Part shown: one piece after another, positions 10,765 through 19,537 of the stretch
How the letters are laid out: every line of letters starts with the position of its first letter
Numbering within the stretch: position 1 is the stretch's first letter
Origin: DATCJY01 sp036562565
Lineage (GTDB): Bacteria > Bacteroidota > Bacteroidia > Flavobacteriales_D > Sanyastnellaceae
Length of the DNA: 60,348 nt
Direction: 5' to 3'
Assembly (NCBI GenBank): GCA_036562565.1
Contig: DATCJY010000057.1
Coordinates: 1-60,348, forward strand
Notes under the pieces: model-generated
What the model was told of the DNA's origin: nothing
The model's database searches: none
What the model saw: the letters and a program-made list of their open reading frames with translations, nothing else
Program-made: the position numbers and the translations under genes

Positions 10765-10807
10765 GAACTTATTCAGTTTCAAATTTAGCTGAATAAGCTC
10801 ATGCGAT
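10758..10807 (-). promoter_or_regulatory. 19-bp inverted repeat enclosing the -7 box of the M1 peptidase gene
   Basis: Arms 10758-10776 and 10789-10807 pair over 19 bp with one mismatch, which becomes a G-U pair in leftward RNA. The 12-nt loop holds TAAATTTG (10787-10780 on the minus strand), an exact TAnnTTTG -7 element. The dyad ends 2 bp before the ATG at 10755 and begins about 70 bp after the cvfB-like stop. It could be an operator, a 5'-leader hairpin, or an overlapping terminator for the upstream gene (tail TTTATGTTT). Confidence 0.6.
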
Positions 10808-10876
10808 GCGCTCCGGTTTTAAACTGATTACCTATTGACTACTAACCAAATAGCATTTTAAACAAGAAGTGATGGT

Positions 10877-12064
10877 TTATTTTTTGCCCTTAAAAGTGAG
10901 TGTTTTTTGAGGCTTTTTATCGTCCTTGTTTTTTCCTCCCGAATAGCGTTCATCCTTGTCAAAAGTCCTTTCACTCTTCTCCGTTTTGGATGCATTCGGC
11001 TTTCCTATTGACGATTTGGATGTTCCACCATTGCGCTCGTTGTGGTATCGTTCTCTATCTGAAAAAGGCTTTCTTTCTCGAGTGGCTTCTTTTGGTTTAG
11101 AGGAACGTTTATCCCCCGCCTCATCCTCCTCATCCTCCTCCTCCTTTTTCTTCCGTGGAGCAGGACTTTTGTCCGGGCCTTCATCTTCATTCACCCATGT
11201 GCGCTTACCTGCCCACTCCGTTGGTACTTCTCCGGTCTTATTGATTTTGATACCGAATTTGGTCAGAAGGATTTTTCCTTCTTTAAAGAGCATACCGGCA
11301 GCTTTCTTAAAAGTTTTCTTGGATATGTGCAAACGCAATTTGATCTCTTCCGGGTCGGTATCGTCACTGAGACGAGCATAGCCACCATTCATTTGCAAGT
11401 AGACCATGATTTTGGCCTTGGCATCTTCCAGCAATGCAACACCTTCACGTTGCATACTCACGATGATGTCTTTACCATCCACTTTGCGCACAAAGCCTTT
11501 CACTTTCTCACCAAGTCGCACGCGATCAGTCATTTCCTGGCGGAACAGTGCTCCTAGGTATTTGTCATCAATGATTACTCTGCGCCCCACCTCTATTTTC
11601 TCCGCTATCATCAGCTGTACCTCATCCCCGCGCTTATATGGCGGTGGAGTTTTCTGCATCATACGGTTTAGCTTGGTAGTGGCATACAGCCTTTTGTTTT
11701 CCACGTCCTCACAAAGGATGACAAGAGCCATGCGATCCACCTCCAGTGGTTCCAATTGCTCGCGCTTAGGAATCAGAATATCCCTGCGTGTTCCGATATT
11801 GATGAAGGCTCCAATATCATTGGTTCCTCTCACACGGAAACAGCCCACCTGGCCGACTTGTATCTCGGGAAGTTGGGTAGTCGCTTCAAGTTCCTTGGCT
11901 TCATTATAATAAACGAAGACCTCGAGCTCCTGACCTTCAGTAAAGCCTTTGGGGGTATCTCCCTTGCTAATGAAGACTTGCTCTGAGTCATCACCCAACA
12001 GAAAACCGCGTTCTGTGGCATCGTAATATGGAAGCGTTTGAATATATCCCGGACGGATTTGCAT
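10877..12064 (-). CDS. CvfB/YitL-like S1 RNA-binding protein with long charged tail
   Basis: 395 residues. The first ~290 follow the CvfB layout: an N-terminal S1-like barrel ('GYIQTLPYYDATERGFLLGD'), tandem S1 domains ('VGQVGCFRVRGTNDIGAFINIG', 'LGEKVKGFVRKVDGKDIIVSM') and a C-terminal winged-helix segment ('IKLRLHISKKTFKKAAGMLF'). CvfB proteins bind RNA and affect virulence-factor and stress gene expression in Firmicutes; the role in Bacteroidota is little known. Residues ~295-395 are an unusual extension very rich in K, R, E, D and S, probably disordered. Transcribed away from the 12191 gene; a TAACTTCG -7 candidate lies 19 bp upstream. Confidence 0.82.
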   Translation of the reverse strand: MQIRPGYIQTLPYYDATERGFLLGDDSEQVFISKGDTPKGFTEGQELEVFVYYNEAKELEATTQLPEIQVGQVGCFRVRGTNDIGAFINIGTRRDILIPKREQLEPLEVDRMALVILCEDVENKRLYATTKLNRMMQKTPPPYKRGDEVQLMIAEKIEVGRRVIIDDKYLGALFRQEMTDRVRLGEKVKGFVRKVDGKDIIVSMQREGVALLEDAKAKIMVYLQMNGGYARLSDDTDPEEIKLRLHISKKTFKKAAGMLFKEGKILLTKFGIKINKTGEVPTEWAGKRTWVNEDEGPDKSPAPRKKKEEEDEEDEAGDKRSSKPKEATRERKPFSDRERYHNERNGGTSKSSIGKPNASKTEKSERTFDKDERYSGGKNKDDKKPQKTLTFKGKK

Positions 12065-12082
12065 AGTATTGAATTGAGGGGA

Positions 12083-12090
12083 CGAAGTTA
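12083..12090 (-). promoter_or_regulatory. Candidate -7 box of the CvfB-like gene
   Basis: Minus-strand TAACTTCG, one base from TAnnTTTG, ending 18 bases before the ATG at 12064. The same octamer occurs upstream of the truncated haemoglobin gene. No clear -33 TTTG. Confidence 0.4.
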
Positions 12091-12190
12091 GGTCATCTAA
12101 GTGCTGACAGATGTGTTATTTATGTAAAAGAGTGTAGTGGAAACGCTCCCCTGTTTTCATGATATTGCAACATCCCTAAATCCATGAGTT

Positions 12191-13543
12191 ATGAAGGTCT
12201 GCTATACCATCTTGATTTCCTTGTTGACCGGTACACTCAGCAGCAATGCGCAAACCTCCTGGACAATTGAAGGCCACATTACTGACAACGCCACCGGACA
12301 ACCTCTTGGTGGTGCCTATATAGCAGCCGAAAACACAAAATGCGCTACAACTTCAGACAAAAACGGTGCATATAGATTGCTCTGCACCACAAATGCGGAC
12401 ACTTTAGTTGTGGAATATAGAGCCATGAACTATCAACGTGTTGTCAAAACCATACAAAAGCAAGACACACAAAGGAACTCCGTCAATACCAACCTGAACA
12501 TCGAGTTGATTTTTCATCCAGTAGAATTACCGGTGGTGGATATCAGCAGTGGACCTCGAACTGTTTGGGGAAGTGAATTCCTACATGTAGCGGATTATGC
12601 ATTTCTGGAAACGGGGATGATACTTCTCACCTATGAGAATGAATTGATGTGGAAGAAACAAGAGGATGCAGGCCGCAGTTTCTTCACCGGTTGCAGATTG
12701 GTATTATTGGACAAAGACGGCACGGAACTATCGCGCAGAATGATTAGCGAGACGTGCGAAGATCTCTATACGCGTTATTTGGGTGAAGTATTCCTGCGCA
12801 CACGCTACAACGTCTATCACATCAGCAGTTACGAGTCTTATTTAAGATTCACAAAAATGGATAACAGTGATTTTAAAAATGGCATCCTTACCGTCATTGA
12901 CACCATTGGTTACAATACCTATTTCAGCAACTACGATGAAACATTCCCGGAATTTCAGTATATGATATTCAACCGCAACGACTCCACTTATAAAACTTTC
13001 AGAAAAGTTATTGATGAAGAAATGATGAGAATGTTACGCAGTGAATACAAATACCTCGATGGACGTGGAAAAGTAGAATCCCTGAAATACGAATTGCGCA
13101 CCGGTGTGGATAAGGAAATCGTAGCTGCCTACATGCGCGGATTTCAGCGAAGCAATTATTATCAAAAGCTCAATGCACCATTGCTGGTTTCCAACGATAC
13201 GCTTCAGTTATTCGACCATCACCATAACAAGTTATTGCGATTCGATTGGACAGGGCAAGCGCTGGACAGCATCTCCATTGATTATCACAAAATGCAACGA
13301 CCTGATAAATGGAATGAAGAATTATTTAAAGACAAAAGGACGAACCACATTTATGCCACTTCAACAAGAAACGGATATACTCATATTTATCGCATTAATA
13401 CCACAACCGGTAAAAAACAGCACCTTAAACAATTGACATATCGATACTGCACCAACCTCCGCATTCATGATGGTTGGGTTTACTATATCTACCGTCCCTA
13501 CGAGGACATACAAAAAAGGTATTTATATAAAGAGCAACTTTAA
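12191..13543 (+). CDS. Exported carboxypeptidase-regulatory-domain protein, propeller-like C-terminus
   Basis: 450 residues. A signal peptide (1-~20, ending 'SSNAQ') precedes a carboxypeptidase-regulatory-like domain at ~24-110 ('WTIEGHITDNATGQPLGGAY', 'TTSDKNGAYRLLC'). The remaining ~330 residues have recurring strand patterns such as 'PLLVSNDTLQLFDHHHNKLL', 'HIYATSTRNGYTHIYRINTT' and 'IHDGWVYYIYRPY', suggesting a beta-propeller-like fold. There is no TonB plug or beta-barrel, unlike most Bacteroidota proteins with this N-terminal domain. I do not recognise a specific family, and no enzymatic motif is visible. It stands alone, divergent from the CvfB-like gene, and ends at a bidirectional terminator shared with hsp20. 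Confidence 0.75.
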   Translation: MKVCYTILISLLTGTLSSNAQTSWTIEGHITDNATGQPLGGAYIAAENTKCATTSDKNGAYRLLCTTNADTLVVEYRAMNYQRVVKTIQKQDTQRNSVNTNLNIELIFHPVELPVVDISSGPRTVWGSEFLHVADYAFLETGMILLTYENELMWKKQEDAGRSFFTGCRLVLLDKDGTELSRRMISETCEDLYTRYLGEVFLRTRYNVYHISSYESYLRFTKMDNSDFKNGILTVIDTIGYNTYFSNYDETFPEFQYMIFNRNDSTYKTFRKVIDEEMMRMLRSEYKYLDGRGKVESLKYELRTGVDKEIVAAYMRGFQRSNYYQKLNAPLLVSNDTLQLFDHHHNKLLRFDWTGQALDSISIDYHKMQRPDKWNEELFKDKRTNHIYATSTRNGYTHIYRINTTTGKKQHLKQLTYRYCTNLRIHDGWVYYIYRPYEDIQKRYLYKEQL

Positions 13544-13547
13544 AAAA

Positions 13548-13580
13548 GAAAGAGCCATCCGATTGGATGGCTCTTCTTCA
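13548..13580. terminator. Bidirectional terminator between the 12191 gene and hsp20
   Basis: 11-bp stem (13550-13560 with 13565-13575), loop GATT. Rightward RNA ends in TCTT; leftward RNA ends in a better U-rich tract (TCTTTCTTTTTT). The flanking genes converge here. Confidence 0.8.
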
Positions 13581-13657
13581 CTTAACCAAAAATTAAACTT
13601 CACACATGAAACAAGTTATCACTTATCACTATGAATACCTGTTTCCATCTAACCTAA

Positions 13658-14101
13658 TTATTGCACCTCGATAAACTTGTTACCGTTCTTCACAGCTTCT
13701 TTCTTCTTCGGCAATGAAACATTCAACACACCATTTACATAGTTTGCTGAAATGGCATCTGTATCAACCGTTTCAGGCAATGTCCATGAACGCTTGAAGC
13801 TAGAGTAGTGAAACTCTCTGCGAGTATAGCGTTCCTCTTCTTGGTTGCTTTCTTGCGATTTCTCAGAAGAAATTTCAAGCATATTGTTGTCTACTCTGAT
13901 TTTGAAATCAGACTTATCTAAACCCGGAGCAGCCAACTCAATCATATAACCATTATCCGTTTCCTTGATGTTTGTTGCCGGCATGATACTTCCACCACTC
14001 CATACATCGCTGAAGAAGTCACGGAAGATTTGATCATCGAAGAACAAGCTGTTGTTTCTATTCAATACAGGAACATTGGGGCGAAACTTTGTGATGAACA
14101 T
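13658..14101 (-). CDS. Hsp20/alpha-crystallin small heat-shock protein
   Basis: ATP-independent holdase chaperone of 147 residues. The alpha-crystallin domain spans about 38-138, with 'ATNIKETDNGYMIELAAPGL', 'SDFKIRVDNNMLEISSE' and the 'GVLNVSLPK' strand near the end. The frame can be extended to a GTG at 14131, but the ATG at 14101 gives the usual short N-terminus ('MFITKFRPNVPVLNRNN') and follows an A-rich leader. Monocistronic, with its own bidirectional terminator. No CIRCE-like repeat was seen in its 5' region. Confidence 0.93.
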   Translation of the reverse strand: MFITKFRPNVPVLNRNNSLFFDDQIFRDFFSDVWSGGSIMPATNIKETDNGYMIELAAPGLDKSDFKIRVDNNMLEISSEKSQESNQEEERYTRREFHYSSFKRSWTLPETVDTDAISANYVNGVLNVSLPKKKEAVKNGNKFIEVQ

Positions 14102-14252
14102 GGCTTTAAAGTTTTTAAAAGTTAAACTCACACAGCCTATTTCAACTTCAATACCAATGCTGTTTTCCTGAATTTTTTTCAGTTATCTCGGTGATTACAA
14201 GTCATTTTTACCTGTTTTTAAAAAACAATGTGCCTAATTGACCGAAAGCCGA

Positions 14253-16604
14253 TTAGAACTCGATGCGATAACTCAAAACAGGTAATAATGGTGCCTGATA
14301 AATTGTTTCGATGGTTCCGGATTCAGGCTCAAAATGACGTCCAAATACGTTCTTATTATTGGTTGCATTTTGCAAATCCAAAGCAATTATTGTAGTCATC
14401 CACTTGTAGTTCCTTGATAAACTAATGCGCACATCCGTACGGAAATAATGAGGTATCTTTAGTGTAAATGCTTTGTCTTCTAAGTACACCACATTACCTA
14501 GCTCAATTGATTTTTCAATGTTAACGGGCGTTTCATACATACCACCTGAATGAATCAAACGAATGTTGGCACCGAGCGTTTTGTTCTTCGCCTCTTTGCC
14601 TACTCTCCACTCCTTACCGGCAGTGAATGAAACAGCGTGTCCGAAATTGTAGCGTGTGTTGCGCCATACACCGTCCATTGCCTGATATTCTGATTGGAAG
14701 ATGGATGCGGATAACAAGAAGTAAAGATTCTTATGCGTGTATTGCTCTAAGGTAAATTCCACTCCATAGTTGCGACCTTTTCCTTCATTGTTCATACGCT
14801 CGGTAATGTATCCCTCGATGTTATTCAAAGTAGATAATGTGCTGCCGCTATCTGCCCCCACAGCAATGTTGTACAAGTGCTGATAGTAAACCTCTGCCTT
14901 TGCATACATCATTGGAGTGAGGTTGCGCTGATAACCCACTACGATATGATGTGCTTTATTTAAACCAAGGTCTTTGTTGTGGTCGGCTACTACTCCTTGA
15001 TCGTTGGCCATTTTTGCCCTATACACACCCACCGGTTGCATCTGGCTGTGCAAGCCATAACCCATTGAGAACGTTTGCTTGCTATCCAATTGATAACGCA
15101 TACCTAGGCGTGGCTCTACTGAATAACTGCCATTGAAGGGCAAGTACAAAAGGTGTGCACCGGAAAGTATTGTCATTCGATCGCTGTGACGATACTTCCA
15201 TTGAAAGAAGGTTTGTGCTGTTTCTACATGTCCTTTGTCTGAAAGAAATGTTTCCATCTCTTTCGTTTCCATATTCATGCGCTTAAGATGCAAATCGAAC
15301 GCGTAAGTATTGAGGTATAAACCAGTTCTGAAATTGTGTTTAGCATTGATTTTATGATTGAGCACTGTGCTCAACAAGATTCTCTTTGTGAGGTTGGACT
15401 CATCATAATCCCGTGTAGGGTGTAGCTGATAATCAAGTTTCTCTTGGTTGTATCCATTCTCAAATGCTGAAGTTACAAGATTGGATTGCAAGTATGTTTT
15501 ATCGGTTAATTGAATCAAGTGCTTGATACCAACAACTCCCGTGCTGGACAAGAACGTACTGTTATAACGTTGCCAAGAGTAATCCCATTTCGAAGTGTCT
15601 TTTTCCGCCTCAGAGGTTTGAGAGCTCAAACCTCCAAATCCGTAAATCTCAAATGAACCGAAATGTTGTGTAGGAAGATAGACATTAAATGAAACGTCTT
15701 GGAAATTGGTCATCGCATCACCCACAGGGACACCCATTTTTCCCAATAACGACAGTGTTGAATAACGATAGTTTACGAGATAAGAACCTGCATACCCTTT
15801 TTTAAACGGACCTTCCGTAGCGACATCTATACCTAAAAAGCCCAATTGAACAGTGTTCTCACGTTTTTCGTTATTTCCTTTTCGCAGTTTCAAATCAAAT
15901 ACTCCACCGAGTACATTGCCATATTCAGCAGAAAATGCACCTGTAAGGAAATCAGAGTTGCTAAGCGTTTGGGCACTCAGAATGGAGATGCCACCACCCG
16001 AAACAGCCACACCACCGAAGTGGTTAGGATTAGGAACATCAGCTCCTTCCATCCTGTACTGAAGTGCATAAGGCGAATTGCCTCGCACAGAAATAATATT
16101 ACCTCCATCATTCCCCGTAGCCACACCGGCATATGACAACGCCATGCGTCCGGGATCGTTCACCGCTGCCGCAAACTTTTGTGTCTCCTCCACACTGAAA
16201 GTGCGGGCACTTACTGCTGTCATAATATTGAGTGGTTCACTCTTCTTATCTGCTGTAACTTCTACGGTGGACAATTGAGTCAACGCTTCCTCCATCTGTA
16301 TGTTCAGCACCAACTCTTTTCCGGAATTGACAACCACGTTGGAGATAACAACAGGATGATATCCCAAAAGCGTAACGGTAAACGTTCTTCGTCCCACAGG
16401 AATTTGCGTCAATTTGAAATCGCCATTGGAATCCGATGAAGTTCCCATTATCGGATTACTATCCTCCAACACGATGACGGCTCCCATCAAAGGCTCACCG
16501 GATGATTTATCGGTAATATTTCCTCTTACGGTTTGCCTTAATTCTTGTGCCTTTAAACTAAAGGGAATTAAAAAAATGAAAGTGATAAGTTTTCTGAAAG
16601 TCAT
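14253..16604 (-). CDS. TonB-dependent receptor with carboxypeptidase-regulatory N-domain
   Basis: 783-residue outer-membrane receptor. The ATG at 16604 starts a signal peptide ('MTFRKLITFIFLIPFSLKAQ'); the longer upstream frame adds 16 residues that do not look like a signal. Domain order: regulatory domain at ~23-110 ('VRGNITDKSSGEPLMGAVIV'), plug at ~115-240 ('VRGNSPYALQYRMEGADVPN', 'LTGAFSAEYGNVLGGVFDLK'), and a barrel ending in '...LPVLSYRIEF' with the terminal Phe typical of OM proteins. There is no SusD neighbour, so a small ligand such as a metal complex or peptide is as likely as a glycan. It lies downstream of the sigma/FecR cluster on the same strand but is separated by two hairpins, so probably has its own promoter. 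Confidence 0.88.
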   Translation of the reverse strand: MTFRKLITFIFLIPFSLKAQELRQTVRGNITDKSSGEPLMGAVIVLEDSNPIMGTSSDSNGDFKLTQIPVGRRTFTVTLLGYHPVVISNVVVNSGKELVLNIQMEEALTQLSTVEVTADKKSEPLNIMTAVSARTFSVEETQKFAAAVNDPGRMALSYAGVATGNDGGNIISVRGNSPYALQYRMEGADVPNPNHFGGVAVSGGGISILSAQTLSNSDFLTGAFSAEYGNVLGGVFDLKLRKGNNEKRENTVQLGFLGIDVATEGPFKKGYAGSYLVNYRYSTLSLLGKMGVPVGDAMTNFQDVSFNVYLPTQHFGSFEIYGFGGLSSQTSEAEKDTSKWDYSWQRYNSTFLSSTGVVGIKHLIQLTDKTYLQSNLVTSAFENGYNQEKLDYQLHPTRDYDESNLTKRILLSTVLNHKINAKHNFRTGLYLNTYAFDLHLKRMNMETKEMETFLSDKGHVETAQTFFQWKYRHSDRMTILSGAHLLYLPFNGSYSVEPRLGMRYQLDSKQTFSMGYGLHSQMQPVGVYRAKMANDQGVVADHNKDLGLNKAHHIVVGYQRNLTPMMYAKAEVYYQHLYNIAVGADSGSTLSTLNNIEGYITERMNNEGKGRNYGVEFTLEQYTHKNLYFLLSASIFQSEYQAMDGVWRNTRYNFGHAVSFTAGKEWRVGKEAKNKTLGANIRLIHSGGMYETPVNIEKSIELGNVVYLEDKAFTLKIPHYFRTDVRISLSRNYKWMTTIIALDLQNATNNKNVFGRHFEPESGTIETIYQAPLLPVLSYRIEF

Positions 16605-16721
16605 AATTGATTCGGTTTCCTTGATGACAACCTGAATCCCACTCACCCCCATTCAATTAAACGATTTTTTTAAACCGTTAATAATCCTATTATACCAATC
16701 ATGGATTACCAACTCAAAAAG

Positions 16722-16756
16722 GCCCAGTTCGCTGATTGCGAGAGACGAACTGGGGC
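16722..16756 (-). terminator. Second hairpin downstream of the STN-repeat gene
   Basis: Arms CCAGTTCG and CGAACTGG (8 bp) plus GC pairs with a one-base bulge. It follows the terminator at 16763-16793 in the leftward direction and lacks its own U tract. It may act as a backup stop or be part of the next gene's leader. Confidence 0.45.
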
Positions 16757-16793
16757 AAACAATAAAGGCTGCATTCAACCGAATACAGCCTTT
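16757..16793 (-). terminator. Terminator of the sigma/FecR/GIN/STN cluster
   Basis: Leftward RNA forms a 13-bp stem with one G-U pair (outer arms AAAGGCTG and CAGCCTTT), loop GGTT, followed by ATTGTTT. It begins 30 bp after the STN-repeat stop codon. Confidence 0.7.
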
Positions 16794-16823
16794 ATAAACT
16801 TTTTATTCATTAATTAAATTCCT

Positions 16824-18653
16824 TTAGAAGAATCGAATACCGGCCTTCCATCCAAACCATGTGCGTGCATTTACTGAGCTTCCCCAGTTTTGCTCTTTCA
16901 CTCCAATGGGCCAATATTCCAAGGAGTTCATCAAGTCATAATCATAATCAGCGATATATACATTCCAAGTGACACCAGCGAAAATGGAGCATTTTTTCAA
17001 GAAATTATAATCGACTCCGAGGAATGCTCTTCCGAGCGCATTGATTTCAGAACTGAATCTGTTCTGAAATACATGATAGTAGGTTGCATCCATATTGAGT
17101 GCCACGCGGTTGCTGAGTTTGGGGGCTGAGCCTATACCATACCCCAACAAGTAGATATCATTCTTTGAAAACGGAAGACTAGGACGAGCTGCTACATCAA
17201 TGATATTGTAGAAAGCATGAGAGCCAGATCGGAACGCAATGTGCGCATAATTGATTTCATCATATGAAAGCTCGAGTTTGTGATATCCCTTCTTTGAATA
17301 ACTGAAGAGGCCCAACGGAACACCGCTGATGGACTCACTCAAATTGATGACTCCAATTTGAACACCGCTGATATGGCGTGCGCGGTTTATAAAACCGGAA
17401 ATTTGTACCCCTTGAATCGTATCGGCTTCGTTAAGCACACCCGCAATTTGCAAACCGGATGATTTTCCTCTGGCCGAGTTCAACACACCACTGATGTGAG
17501 CACCTCGGAAACGATCATTCTGAAGGTTCATGACACCGGCTATTGCTAGCCCATTGTGTTCACCTCCTATTACGTTCATGACACCGGCAATTTGAGTACC
17601 ATTGGCTGTATCTCCCACCACGTTCATTACACCTCCTATGGCTGCGCCTCGCATATTCTTATCTACTACGTTCATGACGCCTCCTATTTGTGCACCACTC
17701 ATGGATTGCATATCGATGTTCATGACACCACCTATCTGACACCCGCGCATATCCCCGCCTACGATATTGAAAACTCCCGCCAGCTGCAAGTATTGAACGT
17801 CCTTGCGATCAATATTGAACAATGTTCCAAATTCCATATGACGCACACCGCCATTGTAACCCCCAAACAGATTGAAGGATAGGCCATTTTCAATGTTCCC
17901 ACTGAGGCTGCCGTTGGTACCAACAAATGGAAAAGCAGAAATCTGATAGCTTCGATATAATGAATCATCAATGTTGCGGACGTTGGGGTTGCGTGTGAAC
18001 TGTTCCACTGTCCAGTCGCTTACGACATTCCATTTTGATTTCAGTGTATCACCGATTGTCTTGGCTATCTGGGGCAACTTAGGCTTTTCGGGCTGCTCCT
18101 CAATAACAATGGTTTTCAAAGCAGGAGAAACCGGTTGCAATGGAACAACGGTATCGGAATATTGTTCTTTGCTCACCTTCAGCGTTACTTGTTCGTCACG
18201 CTTCAGTTTCATCTCGTAATAACCATATTCGTTGGTAGTGGCACTGGTGAGTGTATTCAAATCATATACACTGGCGTTGGCAATTTTTTCACCCTTGCTG
18301 TTCTCCACATAACCGGCAACTATGCGGTTGGAAGTTGCCTTGGACAAAATGATATAATTGCCTCGCTCCTTGTATTGCAGCTGGCCATCAAATACCTTGT
18401 CCAACACTTGACGAACCGTGCGATTGGTGAGTTGAACACTCACCTTGCGGTCGATATTGACCACATGATTGTTATATGAAAAAACGCATGATACGGTCTT
18501 CTCAATCTGACTGAGAATTTCTCCGGTTGTTACATTGGACACATTGATGGTAATCGACCTCTCCAAAAAGGGAGTCTTGCCAGATTGCGCAAAACCGGTG
18601 ATGGTTAGAAAAACAATCACCCCCACCAATAAGGCGCGTTGATAGAATTGCAT
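16824..18653 (-). CDS. STN-domain outer-membrane protein with 16-residue 'QIGGVMN' repeats
   Basis: 609 residues from the ATG at 18653; the longer frame starts with GTG. A signal peptide (1-~23) is followed by a secretin/TonB short N-terminal (STN) domain at ~33-105, a carboxypeptidase-regulatory domain at ~111-172, a linker, then 11 or more tandem units of 14-16 residues between ~288 and 456, typically xQIGGVMNxxxxxxxG. The C-terminal ~150 residues are beta-rich and end in Phe ('GWKAGIRFF'), suggesting outer-membrane insertion. The repeats recall LA_2272-type surface repeats. STN domains in Bacteroidota usually sit on SusC-like receptors and contact a FecR-type anti-sigma factor; here the carrier is not a TonB transporter. 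Last gene of the sigma-fecR-GIN cluster, 62 bp after the GIN gene. Function unknown; a sensory or structural surface role is inferred. Confidence 0.8.
   Translation of the reverse strand: MQFYQRALLVGVIVFLTITGFAQSGKTPFLERSITINVSNVTTGEILSQIEKTVSCVFSYNNHVVNIDRKVSVQLTNRTVRQVLDKVFDGQLQYKERGNYIILSKATSNRIVAGYVENSKGEKIANASVYDLNTLTSATTNEYGYYEMKLKRDEQVTLKVSKEQYSDTVVPLQPVSPALKTIVIEEQPEKPKLPQIAKTIGDTLKSKWNVVSDWTVEQFTRNPNVRNIDDSLYRSYQISAFPFVGTNGSLSGNIENGLSFNLFGGYNGGVRHMEFGTLFNIDRKDVQYLQLAGVFNIVGGDMRGCQIGGVMNIDMQSMSGAQIGGVMNVVDKNMRGAAIGGVMNVVGDTANGTQIAGVMNVIGGEHNGLAIAGVMNLQNDRFRGAHISGVLNSARGKSSGLQIAGVLNEADTIQGVQISGFINRARHISGVQIGVINLSESISGVPLGLFSYSKKGYHKLELSYDEINYAHIAFRSGSHAFYNIIDVAARPSLPFSKNDIYLLGYGIGSAPKLSNRVALNMDATYYHVFQNRFSSEINALGRAFLGVDYNFLKKCSIFAGVTWNVYIADYDYDLMNSLEYWPIGVKEQNWGSSVNARTWFGWKAGIRFF
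17286..17792 (-). repeat. In-gene tandem repeats encoding 16-residue units
   Basis: Coding repeat of about 48 bp, 11 units, encoding a Q-I-G/A-G-V-M/L-N core. The last three units shorten to 15 then 14 residues. The periodicity suggests a beta-solenoid or regular hairpin stack. Confidence 0.8.
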
Positions 18654-18715
18654 GTGGATGTTATAGCTCACTGAAAAAATGATATTCTAAAGTATATGAA
18701 ACTGTGAAATGACCT

Positions 18716-19459
18716 TCAATAAGGAGTAACGCTGCCGCTACCGTGAACCGATGAGTTAACTACCGGTGAACCGGTATAGCGAATTTTTCCGCTTCCATTC
18801 ACTTTAGCTTGCAAAGTTTGAATCGCTTTCACATTGATTCTTCCACTTCCATTGATGTCTGCTTTCACATGATTTGCTTCTGTATTCAAAGTACTGATTT
18901 TACCGGAGCCTTGATTGGATGCGTCCAAACGATCGGTTTCACCATAAGCTTGAATATCGCCACTGCCATTGATGCGCAGTTTGAGTTCTTCACCGTTATA
19001 GCGAACTGTGCTGGAACCCGTTCCTTTTTGTTCTAGCGCAAAGAATGAACTTGTAATGGTATCCTGAACTGAACAACGGATATCACCTTCTAACTCCACA
19101 CGGGTATAGTTGGAGGTATATAGGTGAATCTCCATTCTGGTGAACTTATAACGGTAATAATCATCACTCATAAAAATGCGAAGCTTTCCGTTGTAGTTGA
19201 TGTATGCTACATCACTCACAACATTATCATCGGTGGTGATGACCATCTTAGGTTCATCAGCGGTATGTAAAAACACATCGAATTTTCCGTCCACTTCCAA
19301 TTCATGAAAATCATCCACTGCATGTTGAACGGTAATAACATGTCCGGAACCGGTTTTACGAATCCGCTTTTCGCAAGAAGTGAGTGATAACAACAAGCCC
19401 ATGAGGGCGATTACAGATAGAAAGAGTTCAAATCGTTTAAGCATAACTTGGTTTGTCAT
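18716..19459 (-). CDS. GIN-domain (DUF2807) lipoprotein
   Basis: 247 residues. A lipoprotein signal peptide ends in 'SLTSC' (C29; C24 if the ATG at 19444 is used). The rest is a head GIN/DUF2807 domain, a right-handed beta-helix rich in 'GSG' turns: 'GTGSSTVRY', 'NGSGDIQAYG', 'NQGSGKIS', 'INGSGRINVK', 'VNGSGKIRYTG', 'VHGSGSVTPY'. These domains are common in Bacteroidota and often called putative auto-transporter adhesins, but their function is not established. Here it lies between fecR and the STN-repeat gene on the same strand, so it is probably co-regulated by the ECF sigma factor. Confidence 0.87.
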   Translation of the reverse strand: MTNQVMLKRFELFLSVIALMGLLLSLTSCEKRIRKTGSGHVITVQHAVDDFHELEVDGKFDVFLHTADEPKMVITTDDNVVSDVAYINYNGKLRIFMSDDYYRYKFTRMEIHLYTSNYTRVELEGDIRCSVQDTITSSFFALEQKGTGSSTVRYNGEELKLRINGSGDIQAYGETDRLDASNQGSGKISTLNTEANHVKADINGSGRINVKAIQTLQAKVNGSGKIRYTGSPVVNSSVHGSGSVTPY

Positions 19460-19537
19460 TTTAAATGTGAATTAAATTGTCAATCTAATCCCATGACAAC
19501 CGTTCGTGTAGTTCCCCCTATCCGTTAATTATTTTTT

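Noticed and set aside
10765..10782. TTG start for the M1 peptidase
   Set aside because: The TTG lies in the loop of the dyad overlapping the -7 box; ATG at 10764 or 10755 gives a proper signal peptide.
17286..17792. CRISPR-like periodic repeat
   Set aside because: The ~48-bp periodicity is in frame and encodes a 16-residue protein repeat; there are no distinct spacers and no cas genes.
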